Of a stretch of 64,000 nucleotides of DNA, positions 10,413-22,164 are shown piece after piece. Positions within the stretch are counted from its first letter, which is position 1, and each line of letters starts with the position of its first letter. The stretch spans positions 79,490 to 143,489 of the forward strand of contig JADGDX010000002.1 of assembly GCA_016744675.1 (NCBI GenBank), read 5' to 3'. The translations under genes were made by a program, and so were the position numbers. Under the pieces are notes generated by a model. The model worked only from the letters and a program-made list of their open reading frames with translations, had not been told where the DNA came from and did no database searches. Origin of the DNA: Desulfuromusa sp. (GTDB lineage Bacteria; Desulfobacterota; Desulfuromonadia; Desulfuromonadales; Geopsychrobacteraceae).

Positions 10413-11534
10413 ATGACTCTTTTGACATCAAACAACATAAATCAAAAGAAAAGAAAAATCCTTTGCGCTGATGATGAACCGATTATCCGTGAACTCTGCG
10501 AAAGTGTTTTAGATCAATATCAGGTTTTTCTCGCCAGTGACGGATTAGAAGCGCTCAAAATCCTCGCTGTTGAAGAGATTGATATTGTCCTCAGCGATGT
10601 CATAATGCCCAACCTCGACGGCTTGGAGCTATTACAACAGATAAAAGGGAAGCACCCAGATCAAGCCGTTATCCTCATGACGGGCTATTCAGACAAAGAG
10701 TTAATTCTAAAAGCCCTCAAGGCCGGGGCTGATGATTTTATCAGTAAACCGATCAATATCCTGCAGCTCACAACAACCGTTGAAAAAGTCTTTGAGAAAC
10801 AAAAAATCAGAAAAGAGCTAGCCGACTTGAAGCACACCGATCAGCTCAAAAGTGACTTCCTCGGCTTAATTTCTCACAAACTAAAAACTCCCGCGACCGC
10901 GATATCCCTGTTTATCCAAAACATTGCAGAAGGGATTGAAAGTCCGGACGATCATAATTTCAAGCAGATGGTGGGAATGGTTCAAGCTGAAACAGTCCAC
11001 CTGGAACAACTGATCCAAGATTTACTCTATTTCAGCGAAGCAACCCTACAAAAGGAAGCGCTCGACTTAGAACCAATTGACCTTGGGCTGATTGCAGACC
11101 GGGTGACCTTTGCTTTACAACCAGCGGCACTTCACAAACGCGTTGACCTTGAAAATTCTATTCAAATCCCGCTATCACCAACCCCCTTGATGCTCAATCC
11201 ACAACGAATCAGCTTCGCAATTCGGGCCCTCCTCGACAACGCCATTAAATTCACCCCTCAAGGAGGTGATATAAAAATAACGGGTGAGGTCACACATAAG
11301 CAGATCACCATCAAGATAAAGGATACGGGGATCGGCATGCACCATCAGGAACTTGCTAAAATATTCAACAAGTTCTATCAAATTGACCCCGAACATACCG
11401 GACAGATCCGTGGATTTGGCCTTGGACTCTATTATGCTCGAGACTTCATTCGAAATATGGGCGGCCAATTGTCAATCGAAAGTCAACCGGGACAAGGGAC
11501 CGTCGCAACAATGGAATTTCCCCGACCAGCTTAA
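10413..11534 (+). CDS. Response regulator receiver fused to a histidine kinase
   Basis: 373 residues from ATG 10413 (a GTG at 10377 is an alternative). The receiver domain (about 14-125) has the acidic pocket ADDE, phosphoacceptor Asp62 (VLSDVIMPN) and Lys112 (SKPI). It is followed by a dimerisation domain with His155 (LISHKLKTP) and an HATPase domain with NAIKFTPQGG, DTGIGM and GFGLGLYYARDF. There is no membrane segment, so it is a soluble kinase whose output is probably set by phosphorylation of its own receiver. The stimulus and partner are unknown. It is monocistronic between alaS and hslV. Confidence 0.92.
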   Translation: MTLLTSNNINQKKRKILCADDEPIIRELCESVLDQYQVFLASDGLEALKILAVEEIDIVLSDVIMPNLDGLELLQQIKGKHPDQAVILMTGYSDKELILKALKAGADDFISKPINILQLTTTVEKVFEKQKIRKELADLKHTDQLKSDFLGLISHKLKTPATAISLFIQNIAEGIESPDDHNFKQMVGMVQAETVHLEQLIQDLLYFSEATLQKEALDLEPIDLGLIADRVTFALQPAALHKRVDLENSIQIPLSPTPLMLNPQRISFAIRALLDNAIKFTPQGGDIKITGEVTHKQITIKIKDTGIGMHHQELAKIFNKFYQIDPEHTGQIRGFGLGLYYARDFIRNMGGQLSIESQPGQGTVATMEFPRPA

Positions 11535-11660
11535 AAACCCCTCAAAACAACACCAACACCCCCTGATTTGATCGCTTTATCCCTTTATTATCGAGCCCCC
11601 TTTATGTTATTTATCATCACTTATTATTTTTTGTAATTTATTCTGTAATTTTCTAAAATC

Positions 11661-11685
11661 TGTCGGCCCTCATAGGGTTTAGACA
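11661..11685 (+). promoter_or_regulatory. Nested inverted repeat in the hslV leader
   Basis: TGTC at 11661-11664 pairs with GACA at 11682-11685, and CCCT at 11667-11670 with AGGG at 11674-11677, immediately before the GGAG ribosome site of hslV. It could form a small leader hairpin. The preceding 125 bp are AT-rich without a recognisable heat-shock promoter. Confidence 0.3.
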
Positions 11686-11697
11686 GTGGAGAGACAC

Positions 11698-12228
11698 ATG
11701 TTTAAAGGAACAACAATCTGTTGTGTACGCCACGGCTCACAGGTAGCGCTCGCTGGTGATGGGCAGGTCAGTTTGGGTAATACAGTCATGAAGCACAGCG
11801 CCCGAAAAGTTCGCCGACTCTACCAGAATGAGATCCTTGCCGGGTTCGCAGGAAGCACAGCTGATGCCTTTACCCTATTTGAAAAGTTTGAGGCTAAGCT
11901 TCAAGAGTTTAACGGGAACCTTTCCCGCGCTGCAGTTGCTCTTGCCAAAGATTGGCGGACCGACAAAGTTCTTCGCCGTTTAGAAGCACTGCTGATTGTT
12001 GCTGATAAAGATAACACCCTGGTTATTTCAGGGGCTGGTGATGTTATTGAACCCGATGACGGTATTGCCGCCATTGGTTCCGGAGGAAGCTTTGCCCTCG
12101 CAGCCGCTCGTGCCATGGTGGCACATTCTAACCTTGAAGCTGAGAAAATTGCAGACCAAGCCCTTAGGATTGCAGCCGAAATTTGTATTTACACCAACGA
12201 CAATATTACCATTGAGGTTATTAAGTGA
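11698..12228 (+). CDS. hslV: HslV, peptidase subunit of the HslVU protease
   Basis: 176 residues from ATG 11698 (GGAG six bases upstream; a GTG at 11686 is less likely). The start [13 protein letters not shown] contains the TT pair that provides the N-terminal catalytic threonine after processing, and [15 protein letters not shown] plus [10 protein letters not shown] are family signatures. HslV forms the proteolytic double hexamer gated by HslU and degrades misfolded proteins. The stop overlaps the hslU start (GTGA). Confidence 0.98.
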   Translation: MFKGTTICCVRHGSQVALAGDGQVSLGNTVMKHSARKVRRLYQNEILAGFAGSTADAFTLFEKFEAKLQEFNGNLSRAAVALAKDWRTDKVLRRLEALLIVADKDNTLVISGAGDVIEPDDGIAAIGSGGSFALAAARAMVAHSNLEAEKIADQALRIAAEICIYTNDNITIEVIK

Positions 12229-13553
12229 ATAATTTCACCCCCAGAGAAATCGTTTCAGAACTTGATCGCTATATCATTGGGCAAAGTGACGCCAAGCGTG
12301 CCGTTGCAGTCGCATTGCGAAACCGCTGGAGACGGCAACAGGTTCCCGCAGAATTACGCGACGAAATAGCTCCAAAAAACATCATCATGATCGGTCCCAC
12401 AGGTGTTGGTAAAACTGAAATCGCCCGACGCTTGGCAAAGTTGGCTCAAGCCCCATTTATCAAAGTTGAAGCCAGCAAATTTACCGAAGTTGGCTATGTC
12501 GGACGTGATGTTGAGAGCATGGTTCGTGACCTTCTGGAGCTTGCCATCAACATGGTCAAGGATGAAGAAACCCAGAAAATGCAGCTCAAAGCAGAAGACA
12601 ATGCTGAGGAAAAACTTCTTGATCTCCTCCTCCCTGGTGAGACTGACCTCTCTCCCGACAAACAGGAACAGCGCCAACACACCCGTGACCGGCTGCGAAA
12701 ACTGTTACGTTTAGGGGAACTAGAAGAGCGCTTTGTTGAGATCAACATTGAAGTTAGTAGCATGCCGACCATGGGAGTTTTCTCCCCTCAAGGAAATGAA
12801 GAAATGGGGATGAACATCAAAGAGATGTTCGGCAACCTGTTCCCTAAAAATGCCAAGCAAAAAAGAGTCAAGGTCAGTGAAGCACGGCAACACCTCATTG
12901 AAGCAGAGGCCGAAAAACTGGTCGATATGGAGAATGTGACGACTTTAGCTCGCGAAAGAGCTGAACAAAACGGCATCATTTTTATTGATGAAATTGATAA
13001 AATTGCGAGTCGTGAAGGCGTCCATGCTCCAGAAGTTTCAAGAGAAGGTGTTCAACGAGACATTCTTCCCATCGTGGAAGGAAGTACCGTTAACACCAAG
13101 CATGGTTCGATCAAAACGGATCATATTCTGTTTATCGCTGCAGGGGCATTTCATACTGCTAAACCTTCGGACCTCATCCCCGAGCTACAGGGTCGTTTTC
13201 CAATCCGGGTTGAGTTAAGCAGTCTTAGTGAAGATGATTTCTATCGTATCCTGACCGAACCAAAGAACGCTTTGATTCGTCAGTATAAAGAACTGTTAAA
13301 AACTGAGTCCATTCAGCTTGATTTCGATGATGGTGCCATCCGTGAAATGGCTAAGATCGCCAAGACAGTCAATGAGCGGACCGAAAATATTGGCGCAAGA
13401 CGACTTCATACAATTTTGGAAAAACTTCTGGAGGAGCTCTCCTTCAATGCACCGGAGTTGACTGACAAGCAGATCGACATCAGTGCTGCAGAGGTACAAA
13501 AACGGCTCAATGAAATTAGCCAGGATGAAGACTTGTCACGCTATATTTTATAA
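12225..13553 (+). CDS. hslU: HslU, ATPase subunit of the HslVU protease
   Basis: 442 residues with a GTG start overlapping the hslV stop. This AAA+ unfoldase feeds substrates to HslV. The N-terminus [17 protein letters not shown], Walker A GPTGVGKT (about 58-65), the I-domain insertion (about 110-235), Walker [12 protein letters not shown] and the C-terminal [13 protein letters not shown] are all present. The I-domain contains a charged glutamine-rich stretch near 145-160. The 67-bp gap before argB shows no T-rich terminator, so read-through into the arginine operon is possible. Confidence 0.98.
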   Translation: MNNFTPREIVSELDRYIIGQSDAKRAVAVALRNRWRRQQVPAELRDEIAPKNIIMIGPTGVGKTEIARRLAKLAQAPFIKVEASKFTEVGYVGRDVESMVRDLLELAINMVKDEETQKMQLKAEDNAEEKLLDLLLPGETDLSPDKQEQRQHTRDRLRKLLRLGELEERFVEINIEVSSMPTMGVFSPQGNEEMGMNIKEMFGNLFPKNAKQKRVKVSEARQHLIEAEAEKLVDMENVTTLARERAEQNGIIFIDEIDKIASREGVHAPEVSREGVQRDILPIVEGSTVNTKHGSIKTDHILFIAAGAFHTAKPSDLIPELQGRFPIRVELSSLSEDDFYRILTEPKNALIRQYKELLKTESIQLDFDDGAIREMAKIAKTVNERTENIGARRLHTILEKLLEELSFNAPELTDKQIDISAAEVQKRLNEISQDEDLSRYIL

Positions 13554-13575
13554 TAAGTTAAACCGGATATTTTGA

Positions 13576-15713
<2,138 letters not shown>

Positions 15714-15714
15714 A

Positions 15715-16626
15715 ATGAACAAAGATTTCCTTGCTCTCTCTGATTGGTCTCTCGAAGATCTTGAATCAATCTTCTCTCTGACCCGAGAGCTGAAACAAAA
15801 ACAAAAAGCAGGCACCCCTCATCAGTTGCTCAAAGGGCAAACTCTGGGGATGATTTTTGAAAAAAGCTCAACCCGCACCCGAGTCTCTTTTGAGGTTGGC
15901 ATGTTTCAACTTGGTGGCCATGGCTTGTTTCTCCATTCAGGGACAACGCAGATGGGGCGCGGAGAACCAATCAAAGATACCGCTCGCGTTATGTCAAGCT
16001 ATTGCGATGGTGTCATGGCACGAACCTATTCCCATGCGGCCCTAGAAGAGTTTGCTGAGAATAGTTATATCCCCGTTATCAATGGCTTGAGTGACCTTTA
16101 TCACCCCTGCCAATTGGTCGCAGATATGTTTACCGTCACTGAGCACAAAGAGGACTATAAGAACCTGAAATATTGTTGGATTGGTGATGGAAACAACATG
16201 GCAAACAGTTGGATTAATGCTGCTGCGCTGGTTGGATTTGAGCTGCGTATTGCAACCCCAAAAGGATATGAACCTGATCCAAAAATTATCGCGCTGGCAG
16301 AAAAATCTGGAGCCAACGTTATCTTGACTAACGACCCTCGCGAGGCCGCTGAAGGCATTGATGTTCTTAATACCGATGTCTGGGCCAGCATGGGACATGA
16401 AGCTGAACAAGAAGAACGAATCAAAGCCTTCAAGGGATTCCAAATCAACAGCTCCTTGCTTGAGTTGGCAGCTCCTGACGCGGTAGTTATGCATTGCTTA
16501 CCTGCTCACCGCGATGAAGAAATTACAGATGACGTTGTTGAAGGGTCACAATCAATTATCTTTGATGAAGCCGAAAATCGCCTCCACGTACAAAAGGCGA
16601 TCATGGCAACACTCATGGCACGTTAA
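15715..16626 (+). CDS. argF: Ornithine carbamoyltransferase
   Basis: 303 residues from ATG 15715, with GGAGAA overlapping the argD stop. It makes citrulline from ornithine and carbamoyl phosphate. The carbamoyl-phosphate motif SSTRTR (about 48-53), HPCQ and the ornithine-site motif HCLPAHR are all present, identifying it as OTCase rather than aspartate carbamoyltransferase. It belongs to the arg operon. Confidence 0.98.
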   Translation: MNKDFLALSDWSLEDLESIFSLTRELKQKQKAGTPHQLLKGQTLGMIFEKSSTRTRVSFEVGMFQLGGHGLFLHSGTTQMGRGEPIKDTARVMSSYCDGVMARTYSHAALEEFAENSYIPVINGLSDLYHPCQLVADMFTVTEHKEDYKNLKYCWIGDGNNMANSWINAAALVGFELRIATPKGYEPDPKIIALAEKSGANVILTNDPREAAEGIDVLNTDVWASMGHEAEQEERIKAFKGFQINSSLLELAAPDAVVMHCLPAHRDEEITDDVVEGSQSIIFDEAENRLHVQKAIMATLMAR

Positions 16627-16630
16627 TTTT

Positions 16631-17248
16631 ATGTTGATTACCTGTCCCCACTGCGGTTTCAGCAAACAAATAGAGAGTGAACAGCTTCCACCAGGGCGAG
16701 ATAAGGTCAATTGTCCAAAGTGCAAACAAAGCTTCACATTACCTTCGCCCCTAGAGGAAAAGGCTCAACCTGAGCCGGAAGTTCATAGATATCGCTCCAC
16801 TGCCAATGAAGCCGAGACAGATACCTTGCCTAAAGCAGGATTCTGGATGCGCCTCGTTGCAACCATTATTGATGCTTCTGCTGTGTTTTTCCTGCAGTTT
16901 CTATTGGGAGCACTTCTTGCCTTCGCAGGATTTGCGACCCATGACAGCGGACAAACAGCGGGTAACATCGCTGTTTTGATACAATTATTTGGATTTATAC
17001 TGAGTTTTGTCTACTATGTTATCTTCACAGGTTACTGTGGACAAACCCCAGGAAAAATGGCATTGCGAATTAAAGTCATCCGCCGCGACGGGTCATCCCT
17101 CAGTTACGGCAGAGCAGCTTTACGTGAAGTCCCGGCAAAATTTATTTCAGGAATTATTTTCGGCATTGGCTACCTGATGGTTGCCTTTGATGATCAAAAA
17201 CAGGGCCTGCATGATCGCATGGCCGATACATACGTAATAAAGCTTTGA
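16631..17248 (+). CDS. Zinc-ribbon plus RDD-domain membrane protein
   Basis: 205 residues. The N-terminus is an MJ0042-type zinc ribbon (ITCPHCGFS...[10 protein letters not shown], two CxxC pairs), followed by a proline/glutamate linker and a C-terminal RDD domain with three hydrophobic segments ([42 protein letters not shown]). RDD proteins are small inner-membrane proteins, some proposed as Na+/H+ antiporters; this one has no assigned role. It sits between argF and argG with only four bases after argF and no obvious Shine-Dalgarno, so it may depend on read-through translation. Confidence 0.85.
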   Translation: MLITCPHCGFSKQIESEQLPPGRDKVNCPKCKQSFTLPSPLEEKAQPEPEVHRYRSTANEAETDTLPKAGFWMRLVATIIDASAVFFLQFLLGALLAFAGFATHDSGQTAGNIAVLIQLFGFILSFVYYVIFTGYCGQTPGKMALRIKVIRRDGSSLSYGRAALREVPAKFISGIIFGIGYLMVAFDDQKQGLHDRMADTYVIKL

Positions 17249-17303
17249 TGACCTCGTTATCACAAAGCTTATTACGCAGATATTAAACTTCAGGAGTAAT
17301 ATA

Positions 17304-18530
17304 ATGGGCAAACAAGAAGAGGTTAAAAAGGTTGTACTCGCCTACTCAGGCGGGCTGGATACTTCAATCATCCTCAAATGGCTAGTCGAAGAATATGATT
17401 GTGAAGTCGTTGCCTTTTCAGCTGACCTCGGTCAGGGAGAAGAGCTTGATGGAATCCCGGAAAAAGCAAAGAACACCGGTGCCAGCAGCTGTCACATTCT
17501 CGATCTGAAAGAAGAATTTACCCGTGATTTCGTCTTTCCTATGTTTCGTGCCAATGCAATTTACGAAGGCCGCTATTTTCTTGGGACCTCAATTGCACGG
17601 CCTTTGATCTCCAAAGCTCAGATGGAAATCGCTGCAAAAGAAGGGGCCGATGCTGTTTCTCATGGAGCAACAGGAAAAGGGAACGACCAGGTTCGTTTTG
17701 AAATTGCCTATTACCATTTTGATCCATCGGTCAAGGTCATTGCTCCTTGGCGTGAGTGGGACCTTAACAGTCGAACAGCTCTCGAGGACTATGCCAAAAA
17801 GCATGGCATCCCAGTTCCGACAAGCAAAAAGTTCCCATGGAGCTCCGACCGCAATCTGCTTCATATCTCTTTTGAGGGAGACGTTCTGGAGAACCCCTGG
17901 GCAGAAGCTCCGGAAGAGATGTACACCCTGACAGTGGCTCCAGAAGATGCCCCTGACCAGCCAGAGTATGTTGAAGTTGAGTTTGAGCAAGGCAATGCCG
18001 TTTCGGTCAATGGTGAACGTCTTTCCCCTGCAAACCTCCTCGCTAAATTGAATGAACTCGGTGGCAAACATGGCATCGGCCGCGTTGATTTGCTTGAAAA
18101 TCGCTACGTCGGCATGAAGAGCCGTGGTGTCTATGAAACTCCTGGTGGCACCATCCTCGAGGAAGCGCATCGTGGTGTTGAACAAATCACCATGGACCGT
18201 GAAGTGATGAACCTTCGTGACTCGCTGGTTCCCCGCTATGCCGCAATGGTTTATAACGGATACTGGTTTGCCCCTGAGCGAATCGCATTACAGGCCTTGA
18301 TCGATGACACTCAGAAGACTGTCAATGGCAAAGCCCGGATCAAACTTTACAAGGGGCACTGTCGTGTTGTTGGTCGTGACTCTGCAACAGATAGCTTGTT
18401 CAATGTTGACTTTGCTACTTTTGAAGCGGACGAAGTTTACAACCAAGCCGACGCCGAGGGATTCATTAAAATCAATGCTCTGCGTCTGAGAATTGCCGCA
18501 ATGCAACGCGCAGAAAAGAAGTTGTCATAG
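17304..18530 (+). CDS. argG: Argininosuccinate synthase
   Basis: 408 residues. It joins citrulline and aspartate using ATP. The PP-loop [10 protein letters not shown] is near residues 12-21, and [15 protein letters not shown] and the segment near [13 protein letters not shown] residues (FLGTSIARP) match the family. It has its own ribosome site (CAGGAG) 55 bp after the RDD gene. It is followed by a perfect hairpin and then argH. Confidence 0.98.
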   Translation: MGKQEEVKKVVLAYSGGLDTSIILKWLVEEYDCEVVAFSADLGQGEELDGIPEKAKNTGASSCHILDLKEEFTRDFVFPMFRANAIYEGRYFLGTSIARPLISKAQMEIAAKEGADAVSHGATGKGNDQVRFEIAYYHFDPSVKVIAPWREWDLNSRTALEDYAKKHGIPVPTSKKFPWSSDRNLLHISFEGDVLENPWAEAPEEMYTLTVAPEDAPDQPEYVEVEFEQGNAVSVNGERLSPANLLAKLNELGGKHGIGRVDLLENRYVGMKSRGVYETPGGTILEEAHRGVEQITMDREVMNLRDSLVPRYAAMVYNGYWFAPERIALQALIDDTQKTVNGKARIKLYKGHCRVVGRDSATDSLFNVDFATFEADEVYNQADAEGFIKINALRLRIAAMQRAEKKLS

Positions 18531-18558
18531 CTAGCGGAAAAACATCTTAATCTCTAAA

Positions 18559-18587
18559 GGGGGATATGTCCCAGTGGCATATCCCCC
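18559..18587 (+). other. Perfect 10-bp hairpin between argG and argH
   Basis: GGGGGATATG at 18559-18568 pairs with CATATCCCCC at 18578-18587 around a 9-base loop. No T-run follows, so it is not a standard intrinsic terminator. It may stabilise the argG 3' end or tune argH expression. Confidence 0.6.
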
Positions 18588-18615
18588 CATCATCCATAGT
18601 GATCATGGAGTAAAA

Positions 18616-19986
18616 ATGAGCAGTAAACTCTGGGGTGGCCGTTTTACCCAACCCACAGATAAATTTGTTGAAGAATTTACCGCCTCAATTGGATTTGAAC
18701 AACGACTGGGGCGTTATGACATTCAAGGGTCGAAAGCACATGCTGAAATGCTTGGCCGGCAAGAGATTATAACCACCGCCGAAGCAGAGCAAATTATCAG
18801 CGGGCTAGACGACATTCTCAACGATATTGAAGCAGACAAACTAGAATTTTCTGTTGCCCTTGAAGATATCCACATGAATGTCGAAGCACGCCTGATTGAG
18901 CGCATCGGTGCCGTCGGAGGAAAACTGCATACCGGACGCAGTCGTAACGACCAAGTCGCCGTTGATATTCGCCTCTATCTGCGTGACGAAATCGATACGA
19001 TTCTCAGTTATCTCAAAAAACTTGAGAGTTCATTGATTCAGCAAGCCGAAATCCACCTTGACGTCATTATGCCTGGCTATACCCACCTGCAAACGGCTCA
19101 ACCGGTTCTCTACAGCCATCATATGCTTGCTTACCGCGAAATGATTGCTCGAGATTGCAGCAGACTTCGTGACCTACGAGTTAGGTTTAACCAGATGCCT
19201 CTCGGTGCTGGTGCCCTTGCAGGGACCCCCTTCCCCATCGACCGGGAATGGGTTGCTGAACAGCTGGGCTTTGACAGTGTCACCAGAAACAGTCTCGATA
19301 GCGTGTCTGACCGTGATTTTGCTATTGAGTTCTGTAGCTTTGCCGGGATTTTGATGATGCATCTGTCGCGCCTTTCAGAGGAGCTGATTCTCTGGTCTAG
19401 TGCTGACTTTGACTTTATCGAGCTCTCCGATTCATTCTGTACTGGCAGCTCAATCATGCCTCAGAAAAAGAACCCCGATGTCCCAGAACTGGTTCGAGGC
19501 AAAACTGGGCGAGTTTATGGCAATTTGATTTCGTTATTAACCTTGATGAAATCGTTGCCCCTAGCCTATAACAAAGACATGCAGGAAGATAAAGAGCCTC
19601 TTTTTGATACAATTGATACAGTTAAAGGGAGCTTGAAAATTTTTGCCGATATGATTGCTGAAATGAAGGTCAAAGGTGACAATATGCGCGTTGCGGCAGC
19701 ACGTGGTTTTTCTACCGCAACCGACGTAGCAGACTACTGTGTTCGCAAAGGCCTTCCTTTTCGCCAGGCTCATGAAGTTGTCGGTAAAACCGTCCGTTAT
19801 TGTGTTGAAAACGGCAAAGAAATCCCCGAACTAAGTTTGGCTGAGTTCCAGATTTTTTCGGACCTGATCGAAGCGGATATTTATGATTATGTTACCCTTG
19901 AAGCCTCAGTTAATGCGCGCAAGGCAACGGGTGGAACCTCTCGGGAAGCAGTTAAGCGAGAGCTAAATCGATTAAAGTCATCCTAG
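18616..19986 (+). CDS. argH: Argininosuccinate lyase
   Basis: 456 residues from ATG 18616, which has GGAG nine bases upstream; an upstream in-frame start at 18574 would run through the hairpin and is unlikely. It releases arginine and fumarate. The start [18 protein letters not shown], the motif [11 protein letters not shown] and the fumarase/aspartase signature [12 protein letters not shown] are present. It is the last arginine gene in the cluster; the lipoprotein and dap genes follow closely. Confidence 0.98.
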   Translation: MSSKLWGGRFTQPTDKFVEEFTASIGFEQRLGRYDIQGSKAHAEMLGRQEIITTAEAEQIISGLDDILNDIEADKLEFSVALEDIHMNVEARLIERIGAVGGKLHTGRSRNDQVAVDIRLYLRDEIDTILSYLKKLESSLIQQAEIHLDVIMPGYTHLQTAQPVLYSHHMLAYREMIARDCSRLRDLRVRFNQMPLGAGALAGTPFPIDREWVAEQLGFDSVTRNSLDSVSDRDFAIEFCSFAGILMMHLSRLSEELILWSSADFDFIELSDSFCTGSSIMPQKKNPDVPELVRGKTGRVYGNLISLLTLMKSLPLAYNKDMQEDKEPLFDTIDTVKGSLKIFADMIAEMKVKGDNMRVAAARGFSTATDVADYCVRKGLPFRQAHEVVGKTVRYCVENGKEIPELSLAEFQIFSDLIEADIYDYVTLEASVNARKATGGTSREAVKRELNRLKSS

Positions 19987-20000
19987 GAGATCGGCGAGCA

Positions 20001-20147
20001 TTGCGACGGAAACTTTTATTAGTTCTATTGGTCTTGGCTCTGGCTCTATGTGCCTGCGGAAAAAAAGGGCCGGTGCGCCCCATTGGTTCTCCACCAAGTC
20101 CAGTACAAACAAATTGTAATAACGCCCCAGATAATTGCTCTAACTAA
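20001..20147 (+). CDS. LptM-like small lipoprotein
   Basis: A 48-residue product starting at TTG 20001 behind AGGAG. It has a short hydrophobic signal ending in a lipobox-like LCAC and continues CGKKGPVRPIGSPPSP. The CG-K-KGP motif after the lipidated cysteine is typical of LptM (YifL), which assists maturation of the LptD/LptE outer-membrane translocon in enterobacteria (family knowledge). Small lipoproteins of this type often lie beside lysine/diaminopimelate genes, as here between argH and dapA. Two further cysteines near the C-terminus are unusual. The function here is inferred from the motif only. Confidence 0.75.
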   Translation: MRRKLLLVLLVLALALCACGKKGPVRPIGSPPSPVQTNCNNAPDNCSN

Positions 20148-20168
20148 TCGTTAGACAAGGAGGAAAGC

Positions 20169-21044
20169 ATGTTTCAAGGATCTATGGTAGCGATCATTAC
20201 CCCTTTTGATGAACAAGGGAATTTTGATGAAGAAAGCTATCGCCAGCTGGTTGAATTTCAAGTTGAAAACGGGACCGATGTTATCGTCCCCTGTGGCACA
20301 ACCGGCGAATCAACAACATTGACACATAAAGAACATGATCAGGTGGTTAAAGCCTGCATAGAGCAGGTCAATAAACGGGTTCCTGTGATGGCGGGGACAG
20401 GGTCAAACTCCACTGCTGAAGCCATCGACATCTCGAAACATGCCCTAGAAATTGGAGCAGATGGCCTACTTCTAGTTGCTCCGTACTACAACAAACCTTC
20501 TCAGGAAGGGTTATATCAACACTACAAGACAATTGCTGAGGCCATCCCACTGCCTCAAGTGATGTATAACGTCCCCGGACGAACCAGTATGAACGTCACT
20601 GCCGAGACAACTGTTCGTCTGGCAGAAATCGAAAATATTGTGGCGATCAAAGAGGCTTCCGGCGACATCACTCAGGCCAGTGAAATTATTGCCCGTGCAG
20701 GTGACAAAATTGATGTTCTTTCCGGTGATGATTTTCTGACTCTTCCGTTGATGGCATGCGGAGCCAAGGGGGTTATCTCGGTCACAGCGAACATCATGCC
20801 GAAACAAGTCAAAGCGATGGTTCAGGCAATTCAAGATAACCGCTGGGCTGAAGCAAAAGAGCTCCATCTACAGCTTCTTGATGTTCATCAAGCGATGTTT
20901 ATCGATTCAAATCCTGTACCGGTTAAAACGTCTGCCGCATTGATGAATAAATGCCGCGGAGATGTCCGTCTTCCTCTTGTTGCAATGAAATCGGACTCAC
21001 TAGAAAAACTCAAAGGGATTCTGCAAAAGCACAAATTGATATAA
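20169..21044 (+). CDS. dapA: 4-hydroxy-tetrahydrodipicolinate synthase
   Basis: 291 residues, with a strong AAGGAGGAAA site before ATG 20169. This TIM-barrel aldolase condenses pyruvate with aspartate semialdehyde in the first committed lysine/diaminopimelate step. Key segments are GSMVAIITPFD, PCGTTGEST (active-site Thr-Thr), VAPYYNKPSQEG, YNVPGRTS and the Schiff-base lysine in IVAIKEASGD. It is followed by dapB and dapL, and asd and lysC are elsewhere in the window, so most of the route is encoded here. Confidence 0.98.
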   Translation: MFQGSMVAIITPFDEQGNFDEESYRQLVEFQVENGTDVIVPCGTTGESTTLTHKEHDQVVKACIEQVNKRVPVMAGTGSNSTAEAIDISKHALEIGADGLLLVAPYYNKPSQEGLYQHYKTIAEAIPLPQVMYNVPGRTSMNVTAETTVRLAEIENIVAIKEASGDITQASEIIARAGDKIDVLSGDDFLTLPLMACGAKGVISVTANIMPKQVKAMVQAIQDNRWAEAKELHLQLLDVHQAMFIDSNPVPVKTSAALMNKCRGDVRLPLVAMKSDSLEKLKGILQKHKLI

Positions 21045-21138
21045 ATCACAGCGGATGGGCTGCCCTCTATCAGTGAATAAAAAAGGGCGCAAAGCACAGT
21101 ACTCTGATAATGATATACAGAATATAGGTGATAAATTT

Positions 21139-21939
21139 ATGAAAGTCGCGATTGTTGGTGCTGCCGGACGAATGGGGGCACGTTTGATACAAGCCGTACA
21201 GGAATCAAAGAATCTGCAGCTATCTGGTGCAACTGAACGCCCAGGACACCCTCAAATTGGTTCTGATGCAGGCGTTCTGGCAGGAGTTGGAGAGCTCGGG
21301 GTGCAAATCTCTGATGACCTGACGGCAGCGATGCAAGATGCTGATGTCCTCATTGATTTCACCTTTCCAGAGGTTACTCTAAAAAATATGGAGATCTGCG
21401 CAACACTGGGGAAAATGATCGTCAGTGGTTCAACGGGTTTTACTCCCGAACAGAAGAAACAGGCAGAGCAATATTCCCAACAGATTCCTGTGGTGTTAGC
21501 CCCCAATATGAGTGTCGGTGTTAATGCCTGCTTCAAACTTCTTAAAGAAGCGGCAAACATCCTAGGCGATGACTTTGATGTTGAAATCGTCGAACTCCAC
21601 CACAACAAGAAAAAAGATTCCCCCTCTGGAACCGCAGTGCGAATGGGCGAAGTTGTCGCAGACACTTTGGGTCGTGATTACAACCAAGTTGCGGCTTATC
21701 ACCGCGAAGGAATGTGCGGCGCACGAACCCAAGATGAAATCGGTATGCAAACCGTGCGCGGCGGAGATATCGTTGGCGAACACACAGTTTATTTTATCGG
21801 CATGGGGGAACGTATTGAGATCAGTCATCGTGCTATGAGCCGCGACATGTTTGCCCGAGGAGCCGTCCGGGCGTGTCAATGGTTAAAGGATAAAGACTCC
21901 GGGCTCTATGATATGCAGGATGTCTTAGGCCTCAACTAA
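21139..21939 (+). CDS. dapB: 4-hydroxy-tetrahydrodipicolinate reductase
   Basis: 266 residues from ATG 21139, which has AGGTGAT upstream and gives the usual start MKVAIVGAAGRMG. The nucleotide-binding glycine motif is GAAGRMG, and the substrate motif ELHHNKKKDSPSGTA with the catalytic His pair is intact. It reduces the DapA product with NAD(P)H. An earlier in-frame start would add a 28-residue basic extension unlike the family. Confidence 0.97.
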   Translation: MKVAIVGAAGRMGARLIQAVQESKNLQLSGATERPGHPQIGSDAGVLAGVGELGVQISDDLTAAMQDADVLIDFTFPEVTLKNMEICATLGKMIVSGSTGFTPEQKKQAEQYSQQIPVVLAPNMSVGVNACFKLLKEAANILGDDFDVEIVELHHNKKKDSPSGTAVRMGEVVADTLGRDYNQVAAYHREGMCGARTQDEIGMQTVRGGDIVGEHTVYFIGMGERIEISHRAMSRDMFARGAVRACQWLKDKDSGLYDMQDVLGLN

Positions 21940-21955
21940 CAAGTGAGAGCATACA

Positions 21956-22078
21956 ATGAAGAAACTCCTTTTACTTCTGATTCTCTGCGCTTTTTTTATG
22001 TCTGGCTGTGAGACGATGAACGGTCTAGGTAAAGACTTTGAGAACGCAGGGAGATGGCTTCAACAAGTATCTGATTGA
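21956..22078 (+). CDS. Entericidin-like small lipoprotein
   Basis: A 40-residue product starting MKKLLLLLILCAFFMSGC, a signal with lipobox MSGC, followed by ETMNGLGKDFENAGRWLQ. The C-T/E-x-x-G-x-G-K-D pattern is that of entericidin A/B-type lipoproteins (PF08085), small membrane-bound proteins of uncertain role, in E. coli discussed as an antidote/toxin pair. Only one copy is present. It lies between dapB and dapL, 16 bp after dapB. Confidence 0.75.
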   Translation: MKKLLLLLILCAFFMSGCETMNGLGKDFENAGRWLQQVSD

Positions 22079-22164
22079 TCGCATGACGGTATTAAAAACT
22101 GAGAAATCGATTTCATTAAACACACTTTCTCTATTCACTTATATTTATTTTAGGAGAGCTTTTC

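Noticed and set aside
18559..18587. Hairpin after argG as an intrinsic terminator
   Set aside because: No T-run follows and argH lies directly downstream in the same operon.
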